Shown here: piece by piece, positions 12,780 to 21,609 of the stretch | Layout: each line of letters opens with the position of its first letter | Position numbering within the stretch: position 1 is the first letter of the stretch | Assembly: GCF_905171765.1 (NCBI RefSeq) | Contig: NC_053392.1 | Span: 33,286,192-33,350,191 of the forward strand | DNA from: Bufo bufo | Taxonomy: Eukaryota > Chordata > Amphibia > Anura > Bufonidae | DNA: 64,000 nucleotides | Reading direction: 5' to 3' | The notes under the pieces: generated by a model | Databases searched by the model: none | Seen by the model: the letters and a program-made list of their open reading frames with translations, nothing else | Told to the model about the DNA's origin: nothing | Position numbers and translations under genes: made by a program

Positions 12780-12895
12780 GGCTGGCACGGTGACATGTCC
12801 CCGCCCACCTCATGGCTTCAAGACTCGCAGGAGAAGACGCTCGTCCTTGTGTGAGGAGATTCGTCCGCGGCGGCTGCGGTCAGGAGGACGGGACA
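12780..12895 (+). other. SLC5A6: Candidate non-coding first exon of SLC5A6
   Basis: A GC-rich stretch ends in GGACAG|GTACCT, a plausible splice donor at 12896, and would join to the acceptor at 21116 through an intron of about 8.2 kb. The transcription start cannot be read from the sequence and 12780 is only nominal. Confidence is limited because no transcript is available. Confidence 0.4.
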
Positions 12896-12916
12896 GGTAC
12901 CTTGTGTGGTGCCGCT

Positions 12917-12936
12917 ACTACAAGTCCCAGCATTCC
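12917..12936 (+). promoter_or_regulatory. ZNF143/Staf-like site
   Basis: ACTACAAGTCCCAGCATTCC matches the known ZNF143 consensus ACTACAAYTCCCAGCATGC closely. It sits about 20 bp after the candidate first exon. Confidence 0.6.
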
Positions 12937-13000
12937 CTGCGCGCCCCATGTGCAGCAATGTGCACGGCGTGTGGTGGTGACAGGCGGTACTGACCGCGGG

Positions 13001-13020
13001 GCATGCTGGGACGTGTAGTT
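13001..13020 (-). promoter_or_regulatory. ZNF143/Staf-like site
   Basis: The - strand reads AACTACACGTCCCAGCATGC, close to the ZNF143 consensus and opposite in orientation to the 12917 site. Confidence 0.6.
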
Positions 13021-13091
13021 CACCGTCACGTGTATGTCATTGTGGGGTATGCAGCAGGGATTTTTTGTCCCTCACCACGTGTGGGTCATTA

Positions 13092-13215
13092 TTGCTGTGA
13101 CCTCACAGGGGGCATGCTGGGATTTGTAGTTCCTCTGTGCTTCACAGGGGGGCATGCTGGGGTTAGTAGTTCCTCTGTGCTTCACAGGGGGGCATGCTGG
13201 GGTTAGTAATTCGCT
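13092..13215 (-). promoter_or_regulatory. Three ZNF143-like sites in a 40-bp tandem repeat
   Basis: A 40-bp unit (CCTCTGTGCTTCACAGGGGG plus GCATGCTGGG..TAGTAGTT) is repeated three times. Each copy has a - strand motif, at 13112-13131 (AACTACAAATCCCAGCATGC), 13152-13171 (AACTACTAACCCCAGCATGC) and 13192-13211 (AATTACTAACCCCAGCATGC). The exact 40-bp spacing and similar flanks show local duplication of one site. Confidence 0.65.
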
Positions 13216-13503
13216 GTGTAGGTCGTTCTGGCCGGACCAACATTGGGTTTTTGGAGTCTGAAGGTGGGGCGTCCCTGCGCAGCACAGTGCGGTCGCCCCT
13301 CAGTGATACCTGTGCAGGTGACATGTTGTCTGCCCACTGGAAACAATGTAACGCGTCATCTGTACAGCCTCCTATCTCCTCCAGGTGGCGCTGTGCCCGG
13401 ATCCTCCATTCTTCTTTAATTAACTTGTCATTGAGTAATCCGCTTCATGTGACCACGGATTTGGATCCATCCGTGTTTTAACTCTTTATTTTCTGCCTCT
13501 CAG

Positions 13504-13592
13504 GAAAACCTGAGACGTCCAAATGAGATGAACTTTGGTTCCCTCCTGAAACTTATGATCCGTGACACAGCAGAGCTGCAGTTCTGTCGCAG
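13504..13592 (+). other. Candidate alternative 5' non-coding exon
   Basis: A pyrimidine tract and CTCTCAG acceptor (ending 13503) precede 89 bases that end at TCGCAG|GTGCGT, a plausible donor. It lies in the 5' intron of SLC5A6. Vertebrate SLC5A6 transcripts have variable 5' exons, but nothing in the sequence proves use of this one. Confidence 0.25.
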
Positions 13593-13744
13593 GTGCGTCC
13601 GCCTCTGGTAATATGTAATTGGTTATCTGCCATCTGAACGAGGCAGAAGATCTCACCCCCGGACCTTCACCCTGGCACCGAACATCAGCTCTGGAGGAAA
13701 GGTCACAAGACATCCATCCACACAAGCCAGTCACTGGAGGTCAT

Positions 13745-14415
13745 AAGAGGAAAATATCACCTGCAGTCCTATGTAACACCACAGATAACACAGTGATAAC
13801 TCTCTGGGTACAGATAATGTAGTAGATGTCACCTGCAGTCCTATGTAACATCACAGATAACACAGTGATAACTCTCTGGGTACAGATAATGTAGTAGATG
13901 TCACCTGCAGTCCTATGTAACATCACAGATAACACAGTGATAACTCTCTGGGTACAGATAATGTAGTAGATGTCACCTGCAGTCCTATGTAACATCACAG
14001 ATAACACAGTGATAACTCTCTGAGTACAGATAATGTAGTAGATGTCACCTGCAGTCCTATGTAACACCACAGATAACACAGTGATAACTCTCTGCATACA
14101 GATAATGGAGTAGATGTCACCTGCAGTCCTATGTAACACCACAGATAACACAGTGATAGCTCTGAGTACAGATAATGTAGTAGATGTCACCTGCAGTCCT
14201 ATGTAACATCACAGATAACACGGTGATAGCTCTGAGTACAGATAATGAAGTAGATGTCACTTGCAGTCCTATGTAACATCACAGATAACACGGTGATAGC
14301 TCTGAGTACAGATAATGCAGTAGATGTCACTTGCAGTCCTATGTAACATCACAGATAACACGGTGATAGTTCTGAGTACAGATAATGCAGTAGATGTCAC
14401 CTGCAGTCCCATGTA
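13745..14415. repeat. 70/72-bp minisatellite, about 9 copies
   Basis: The unit is TGTCACCTGCAGTCCTATGT, then AACATCACAGATAACACAGT, then GATAACTCTCTGGGTACAGATAATGTAGTAGA. The period is 72 bp in the first copies and 70 bp where TCTCTGGG is shortened to TCTGAG. A 149-residue - strand open frame over it is a by-product of the repeat. Confidence 0.95.
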
Positions 14416-14483
14416 ACGGCGCACACACACAGCTGGTTTTCCCCTGTGCTGGACGTTCACTCTTGTTCCCTCTCCTCTTGCAG

Positions 14484-14543
14484 AAGTGATTTGTCTGTTT
14501 GGGGGTCGGTCGTCCGCCGGTGATGACGGGGGGGCAGTGACCG
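14484..14543 (+). other. Candidate 60-bp 5' non-coding exon
   Basis: A strong pyrimidine tract and acceptor (TCCCTCTCCTCTTGCAG, ending 14483) and a consensus donor (GACCG|GTAAGT, intron from 14544) frame 60 bases. Both signals are good, which makes it a better candidate for an alternative SLC5A6 5' exon than most intronic sequence. No coding potential is required of it. Confidence 0.35.
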
Positions 14544-14939
14544 GTAAGTGCCTTCTGATAATCCGGAAGGTCTCTGGCGGTTTCCGCACTGGGAGTCGCG
14601 GTTCCCGGAGTCGTCCTCCTGATGTGAAGGGTTTTCACACACACAGATTTCTACAATTTCCTAATGGACTTAGTTCCATCCCTGGCTGTTGTCAGGAGCT
14701 CTGCTTGCTGTCAGGCAGTAACCCTTTCCTCAGCTGAGAGGCGCAGACGATTGTATCCGTCTACACAATGCAGTAAACATTCCGGACCGACACATTGTAA
14801 CGGAGTCACAGAGCATTATCTGCACTGGGTACAACTGTGTATCCTCTTCCCAGCTGAGAGCAGCACTGGCTGTGAATGTTCCTATTCACTGACAGCAGGC
14901 AGAGATTTTGGCTACTGTTAACCCCATCTCCCCTGGGTC

Positions 14940-15660
14940 AGTTTTTCACCTTCTAATTTCTGTAAATCTGACCTGTCCCTTTCTGTGGCGATCACTCTGC
15001 GTATCGAAGCCGTTCTGAGACGGTTTTCTCAGGACACATTGTACTTCATGTTGGTGGTAAATTTAGAATTGATATATTTTACCTTTTTTTATTTAAAAAA
15101 AAAAAATCCGAATCTTACAGAGAACTTGGAAAAAATTTGTAATTCTCAAAATTGGAATGTCTCTTTTAGGACTGACGTTGGCATCACTTTGTCAGGCCTC
15201 TTTCACACGGGCGTCACGGATTTTGTCCGGATTTATTGCGGCAAACCCGCGCCAGTAGGCACGCAATTTCAGTCAGTTTTGTCTGCGATTGCGTTCCGTT
15301 TTTTTCCGCACGAGTGCAATGTGTTTTGCACGCGCATGATAAAAAAAACGGAATGTGATACCCGGACCCGAACCCGGACTTCTTCACTGAAGTTCTGTAG
15401 ATTTTATTATTTTCCCTTTATAACCATGTTAGAAGGGAAAATAATACAGTAAATGGACTTTAATGGGGTCGCGGGGCTCATCTCATCGTCTCCTTAGCAA
15501 CCATCTGTGAAAATCGCACCGCCTCCGCGCTTGCTTGCGATTTTTCACGCAGCCCCATTCACTTCTATGGGGCCTGCATTGCGTGAAAAACGCAGAATAT
15601 AGAACATGCTGCGTTTTTTTTTTTTTTTTTTTACGCAACGCATAAGGACTCTGACCCGGT
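14940..15660. repeat. Two adjacent dispersed-repeat fragments
   Basis: 14940-15190 matches, with divergence, the left part of the large TTAA element at 26997-27200 (TTCTGAGA..GTTTTCTCAGGACACATTGTACTTCATG compared with the version near 27110). From 15196 (GGCCTCTTTCACACGGGCGT) to about 15610 the sequence is the reverse complement of 33385-33762, showing a second family of interspersed repeat. Long A and T runs occur at 15097 and 15617. Confidence 0.6.
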
Positions 15661-15987
15661 GTGTCTATTAAAGGGGGTTTTCCCGAGCCCTCCAGACAGG
15701 TCACCAGTAGGGGGTGGGGTCCGATACCTGGGACCTCCGCCAATCAGCTGCTTGAGAAGGCACTGACGCAAACCTTCATTTAGCACAGCGCCATATAATA
15801 TATAGTGGTGGTGTTTGGTATTACAGCCTAGCACCATTCACTTTAATTGGACTGAACAGCTGATGGGTGGGAGTCTTGGGTGTCGCCCGCCCCCCCCCCC
15901 CACTGATCAAATACTGATAACTTAGGTCATCAGTTAGAAATTCTCTGAAAATCCTTGCAGCAAGCAGAGATCTTAAAAAATGGTTAG

Positions 15988-16298
15988 TAAGGGCTCATGC
16001 ACACGGCCGTTGCCCTGCAATACACTGGGCAACGCCCGCGTGCACCCCACATCACGGATGCGGACCCGTTCACTTGAATGGGTCCACAAACCCAGAGATG
16101 CGGTGCGGAAGCGCTACGGAGTTCTTCCGTGGGCGTTTCTGGCTGTGCCTCCGCACCGCAAAAAAGCAGTCGGATGCGGATCGCGGACCCCATTCAAGTG
16201 AATGGGTCCGCGATCCGCATCTGGCTTCCCCTGCGGTCGGTGCCCAAGCATTGCAGTCCGCAGCACGGAGCCCTTGCGTTCATGGGCATGAGCCCTAC
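15988..16298. repeat. Inverted-ended dispersed repeat
   Basis: The sequence starts AGGGCTCATGCACACGGCCG and ends CATGGGCATGAGCCCTAC, imperfect inverted ends. The inside repeats GACCCGTTCACTTGAATGGG and its complement, forming internal hairpins. A related fragment (GCGGACCCGTTCACTTCAAT) is at 16993. Confidence 0.6.
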
Positions 16299-16734
16299 GT
16301 GACACGCAGGTTGTGTAGTAGATCTATACGTTAGACTCGTGGACAGCCGCAGCTTTGATTACCACCTTCCGGTGAGTTTCCCTGGTAACAGAGCGGACTG
16401 GGAGGGGGTCTCGCCAGCCGGGGGTTGGGCTGTATTGCTGCGTGTCGCGCTGTCGCTTTAATTGCAGGCAGTAATTACTGCCTTTGACGCAGACAGAAGA
16501 AGCGTTCCCCTCGTTCCTATTTTAAGTCTCTTCTTCTGCCGCCCTCGCTGTGTGCCGTCGTACACCGGTGGGGGGGGGGTAAAGTCGGGGTACACAGACG
16601 GTGGTGGGTGATGCTTAGGAAGGGGCTTCTAGGCTTGAGGTTCTCTCAGCCTCTGTAGAAAGCTACAAATAGAAAAAAAATACCCGCCTCATCCACAGGT
16701 CCTCTTCAATCAAGAGAGGATGTAGCACTCCGGA

Positions 16735-16918
16735 CTCGCAGCACAGCACCCGTCCTGACCTCCCAGCACTGCCGGGGTCACATGGCATCATAAATCAATA
16801 TAACACTGACATAATGCTGTCAGTGCTGCTGTATACAACACATTCCGGAACTGCAAGAGTTACATAGCATTATATTGATTTATGATGCCATTGCGGTGCT
16901 GGGAGGTCGGGACGGGTG
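16735..16918. repeat. Foldback repeat
   Basis: AGCACCCGTCCTGACCTCCC at 16745 is mirrored by GGGAGGTCGGGACGGGTGCT at 16901-16920, and ATGGCATCATAAATCAATAT by ATATTGATTTATGATGCCAT. The arms pair over about 80 bases. Confidence 0.65.
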
Positions 16919-17702
16919 CTCTCCCTCACAGCCTACATGCGCACGAACGTGGCTTGGTTCTTCATCCGAGCAGCACTTTTTGCGGCTTAGGTGCGGACCC
17001 GTTCACTTCAATGGGGCCGCAAAAGATGTGCGTAGCGGTCCGTGTGCTGTCCGCATCCGTTGCTCCGTTCTGTAGCCCTGCCCAAAAAAAATAGAACATC
17101 TGGAAAAAAAAAAAAAAAACTGATGCCATACAGATGTCATCCGTTTTTTGTTTTTTTTTAATACACAACAGATGTCGTGTTTTTTTTTTCCGGAGGACTT
17201 GGGGTGTCCTATTTGTCAGTCATGCCGCTCTGATGTGCGTGTTGTGCCCCCACCCTGGACTCTTGTTAATGGATACGGGACGGGCTCCGATCCTAGCTAT
17301 ACATTGACTCCCATATAACAATCGCCGTTAATGAGTGACTGCGGGATGCCGGAGTCAGTCGGGTTCAGATCTCATCCTGCAAGATGGCGGCAGCTGGACT
17401 GAGGCCATCAGCGTCTGTCCATGAATGTTTCTATAAATGTAGAAAAAGTGGCGGGTCCCCAATATCTGCAGAATGGTGGAGCTGATTTCCATGTTAATGC
17501 CGATCCCGGCCGCTTAACCCCTTAGATGCACCGGTCAATAGTGACCAGAAATCCAGCGGTGTTGGATTAGTATTTTTTGCAGCGGTTACGCCATGTTGCA
17601 TCGGGACTCCATGGACAAACCTTGTGACGCCCGATAAGACAAAGTCCAGCTTTTTAACAAGCCTGGAGACACGATAAAGGGGGAACTAGCCAATCCCTTT
17701 AA

Positions 17703-18134
17703 AGGGGTATTTCCATGGGGGCGTATCGCTAGGATATGCCCCCATTGTCTAATAGGTGCGGGTCCAGCGTGGGGACCAGCACCCACCTCTAACACGAGGC
17801 TGGAAAAGTGGTGGCCGGCGGTGCCAGGTCTGGCCACCCCCAAGGCTTCCTATTGGCCCGCCAAAAATAGCGGAGTGGCGCGCTCGGCTATTGTCAGAAT
17901 CCCCATAGAGATGAATGGGAGCGCACCGCACTTGCGCGGCCACCTCTCCCATTCGTTTCTATGGAGCACTCGGCTATTTTCGGCAGCCCCATAGAAATGA
18001 ATGGAGGGTTCCGCGCATGCGCAGTGCACCCTCCTGGACTTTAGCAGCTCCATTTAGGAGGTAGGTGTGGGACTCGCACCTAACAGACAATGGCGGGGGG
18101 GGGGGGGCGTTTCCTAGCGCTATGCCCCCCATTT
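17703..18134. mobile_element. TTAA-type MITE, right end decayed
   Basis: The left TTAA (17699-17702) is followed by AGGGGTATTTCCATGGGGGC and GCTAGGATATGCCCCCATTG. The right side reads the complement (CAATGG..G-run..CCTAGCGCTATGCCCCCCAT) and then TTAA at 18133-18136. The interior repeats CCCATAGA.ATGAATGG in both orientations. A G run at 18095 is probably expanded. Confidence 0.5.
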
Positions 18135-18139
18135 AAGTT

Positions 18140-19320
18140 CTTGGGATAAAGAACCTGCATCACCGGTTGAGTAGGCGTCCTTCTCATTAGATATTCAGGT
18201 TTAGGTGGTCGGTGGGTGTTTGGTCAGAAGATGCAGGTAGATTTAACCTGGAATCTGTAGCTTTAAATGGAATACATTTTTTAAATTGTTTTATTTCAGC
18301 GCTAATCCTGGATTATAGGAGATTTAGGAGTTTCCAAGGATTATTGGCGTCTCGCTGCTTATTTACGCTCCATGGAATTCCTCGTATCCCAGATCGGAGG
18401 GGATGCTGGGCTGTGAGCGCCCCCATCAGGCAGCGTATGGCGGGGGTCACCTGTCACTGCTACCTTGCCGCCTCCTCTTGGGATTGGCGGATGGATGCGC
18501 AGCAGCCGTCCGCTATCGGTATATAATGTACAGAGCCACGACTCCAGTCCCATAGTCGGGACTGCTCCTCTCGTCTCTTTTAGGCCCCCCTAATTAACCC
18601 TTTAGGGGCTACATTGTAATAGTGATGTAACGGCACAGTCCTCCCACCGCCGGCATCTGATACCACAGCCACCGGTGCCCAGACCGAGCCTTTGGCGCAC
18701 TCGTGTATCTGCACAGTCACTGTTGACCGACCTTTCCCCTCATTCCTTTAAAGACTGGGGTTTCCTGCCTCGGATTTGTCGGAAGGGGTGGGGGGGTCGA
18801 CTGTCGGCTCTGCGCCTCACCTGTCACCTGGGTGTGTTGAACTGGGCACAAATTGAATTCCAACAATTCGGAACCTAATGTCTGCTCTGAAGATCCGTTC
18901 ATCTGTCTGGTGACCCCTGAGGTTGGGCTTCTTATATCTGCTTCAGGGAAAGCTGGGTGATGACTATATGCAAAGACCTTGAGAGATGTGGGCGGCTCAG
19001 GCGCTTCAATGAATGGCTGATAACGGAGCAGTAGATTGTATTTGGAGACGGGGAGATAGCATAGGGTATTGTCCTTTTTACTCCTTGGCTTAGGGGATCT
19101 GATATTAAGCGGCGCCTGGAGTCTGCAGCCGGAGACTTTCCCACAGTCCTGAGATGATGGGATCACAATGATTAACTGCAATGTAATTAGTGACTATCAG
19201 TGTGATGTAGGGACGGGGGCCCTGTCGATAGACTTCGTGTACATAAAGGCTTTGGGTACATATCAGAAGTCCCGAGGCAGTGCTGGTGCGTCCTCCCTGT
19301 GACCACCCATTGACTTCATC
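18140..19320. other. 5' intron sequence of SLC5A6, nothing recognised
   Basis: Short frames in both orientations, none with a recognisable domain or repeated structure. Confidence 0.4.
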
Positions 19321-19329
19321 CGTGGTCTA

Positions 19330-19850
19330 GTCTGGGTTTGATGGCAAGAATTGCAGAGCCTTGGAGTCTATACCCTGGATAGATGACTATTGGGTGAGTC
19401 TACGATGGAGAAGGATTTGGGTGTAATTATTAATCATAAACTGAATTCTCAATGCCAGTCTGCTGCTTCAAAAGCCAACAATATATTGTCCTGTTTTAAG
19501 AACAAAATGGCTTCTGGAGAAGAGGCTCTCATTTAACCCCTTATAAAAGCACCAGTGTGACCAGATCTTGAGTAGATAGTCCAGTTTTGGGCACCAATCC
19601 ATAAAAAATAGATCTGCCTAAAGACTAGGAGCCATGGAAGATCTCAGTTATCGAAACTAAATGTATTTATCCTTGAAGAGAAGATTGAGGGGGGACATGA
19701 TGTCTTTATGTATATGGTCCATATCATAACCTACGCAATAATTTTCCTTCATGGACCCAGCGGAGAACATGAGGTCATAGGAACAGTCACCCTCAGGGTA
19801 TAGTAATGGCTGAAGTCGTGGAGAGATACAAGAAGGGGTTGGGTGTGGAG
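19330..19850 (+). pseudogene. Decayed CR1/Rex-like LINE 3' fragment
   Basis: The + strand translation in shifting frames gives EKDLGVIINHKLNSQCQSAA, SKANNILSCFKNKM and KRRLRGDMM-like segments (AAGAGAAGATTGAGGGGGGA at 19673), the order seen at the carboxy end of CR1-group ORF2. Stops and frameshifts are frequent, so this copy is older than the one at 7.6 kb. Confidence 0.65.
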
Positions 19851-20164
19851 CACATTATATGTAGTTACTGGTATTAGTATGGAATATGGATCCTGTGATT
19901 TGTCCAATTGGAAGCAGTTGGGTCTCCGCCGTTATTTTTGCCTTCCTCTAGTTGAGCTTGATAGACTTAGTGTTTTTTGTTTTTTTTTTGTTTGTTTTTT
20001 TTTTATTCTCCAACCCTGTAATTATATTATAACCTGTTTTGGGAATTTTTCTTGGTTCTAGCAGACCTCTTACCTCCTAAGTACTAAAACTGATTGTGTC
20101 TTTTCACGTTGGGACTATTGTCTGTTGGTTAGTAATGGCAATGTTTCTTAATTATTGGGTGGGA

Positions 20165-20800
20165 GTGGAGGAGAGGTCTAAGGGGAGAACAGCACCAGAG
20201 AAGTCCAGGAGTGGTCCAGAGGTCTACAGGGAAGGGGCAGAACCAGAGTGGTCGAGAGATCTAGGGGGAAGGGACGGCACCAGAGGAGTCCAGGAGTGGT
20301 CCAGAGATCTAGGGGGAAGGGGCAGAACCAGAGGAGTCCAGGAGTGGTCCAGAGATCTAGGGGGAAGGGGCAGAACCAGAGGAGTCCAGGAGTGGTCCAG
20401 AGATCTAGGGGGAAGGGGCAGAACCAGAGGAGTCCAGGAGTGGTCCAGAGATCTAGGGGGAAGGGGCAGAACCAGAGGAGTCCAGGAGTGGTCCAGAGAT
20501 CTAGGGGGAAGGGGCAGAACCAGAGGAGTCCAGGAGTGGTCCAGAGATCTAGGGGGAAGGGGCAGAACCAGAGGAGTCCAGGAGTGGTCCAGAGATCTAG
20601 GGGGAAGGGGCAGAACCAGAGGAGTCCAGGAGTGGTCCAGAGATCTAGGGGGAAGGGGCAGAACCAGAGGAGTCCAGGAGTGGTCCAGAGATCTAGGGGG
20701 AAGGGGCAGAACCAGAGGAGTCCAGGAGTGGTCCAGAGATCTACGGGGAAGGGGCGGCACCAGAGGAGTGGTTGAGACTTCTAGAGGAAACGGCAGCACG
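20165..20800. repeat. 48-bp minisatellite, about 11 copies
   Basis: The unit is GAGGAGTCCAGGAGTGGTCC, AGAGATCTAGGGGGAAGGGG, CAGAACCA. Its period of 48 (a multiple of three) lacks stops in several frames, so it produces 175-237-residue open frames on both strands. These are artefacts of the repeat, not genes. Central copies are virtually identical; the outer copies (20165-20280 and 20740-20800) diverge. Confidence 0.95.
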
Positions 20801-21116
20801 AGAAGGTAGAAGTGCCAGAGGGATCTAAGGGGAAAGGGCATCACAACAGGACCTGGGAATGGAAGATATATGTACGGGGGGAGGGGCAGCAGCTAAGTAG
20901 TTTTTCTGGAGGACTGGAGCAAGCAGAATAGAGCGGGATCTCGAGAGGGGACTTTTTAGTGGAGGTCTAATACATTATTATGTTTTTTTAATGTTCCTGT
21001 TTGCTTAATTTTTATTACTGGACTTCAGCCTGTGCCGCGCTCCTCTGTAGAGTAAAGCATTAACCTCTTTATGACTGGACCGCTGGTTAAACCCTGACTG
21101 GCTTTTCTTTTTCCAG

Positions 21117-21609
21117 GTTTAAATACGACTCTTCAGATGCGGTGTCCGTCACTTCCATGGAGCACAGGCGAGATCCACGTCGGGCTTCCATATTATGACA
21201 CGTGGACGGTCATCGCGTGGAATCGCTGAGAACACTACGTTGGCACTGTCTGATCCATTGTAAGCACCATCCAGCAGCCATGAGGTTCACCACGGTGGAT
21301 TACATCATCTTTGCTCTGCTGCTCATCCTGTCCTCGGCCATCGGACTGTATTACGCGCTGAGCGGAGGGAAGCAGCGCACCACCCAGGAGTTTCTGCTGG
21401 CCAATCGCAACATGGGCTTCATTCCGGTGTCCCTTTCCCTCCTGGCGACCTTTCAGTCGGCAGTAGCCATTCTTGGCGTCCCGTCGGAGATATACCGGTT
21501 TGGGACGGAGTACTGGTTCCTCGGCTGCTCCTACATCCTGGGGCTGCTCATCCCAGCGTACATCTTCATCCCCGTCTTCTACCGGCTGCGGCTGACCAGC
21601 ACCTACGAG
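21117..21609 (+). CDS. SLC5A6: SLC5A6 coding exon 1 (5' UTR plus residues 1-110)
   Basis: The acceptor is TTTTTCCAG (ends 21116); 163 bases of 5' UTR containing short upstream ATGs precede the start codon at 21280. The exon encodes the amino-terminal membrane segment ([20 protein letters not shown]) and the SSF-like [14 protein letters not shown] region, and ends TACGAG|GTACCG in phase 0. An in-frame GTG at 21202 extends the frame upstream but is not a eukaryotic start. Confidence 0.95.

Larger units (their letters stand above)
12500..13215 (+). promoter_or_regulatory. Putative SLC5A6 promoter / CpG-containing region
   Basis: The sequence becomes CpG-containing and is not obviously a dispersed repeat (CGCGCACCATGACGCCGCTTGC near 12670, CGTCCGCGGCGGCTGCGGTC near 12863). 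A consensus-like splice donor follows at 12896 (GGACAG|GTACCTTG), and five ZNF143-like motifs lie between 12917 and 13211. It is about 8.2 kb upstream of the first coding exon of SLC5A6, the strand-matched gene. In human, SLC5A6 and ATRAID share a head-to-head promoter region, and a bidirectional role here is an inference. No clear TATA box was seen. Confidence 0.6.

Noticed and set aside
13741..14190. 149-residue - strand repeat frame
   Set aside because: 70/72-bp minisatellite; the frame follows the 72-bp units only.
20096..20844. 237- and 206-residue open frames on opposite strands
   Set aside because: They are produced by a 48-bp stop-free tandem repeat; no domain, no splice support and mirror frames on both strands.
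21202..21279. Upstream extension of the SLC5A6 frame (from a GTG)
   Set aside because: No in-frame ATG and no similarity to the transporter amino end; the ATG at 21280 has a good Kozak context and is followed directly by the conserved first helix.
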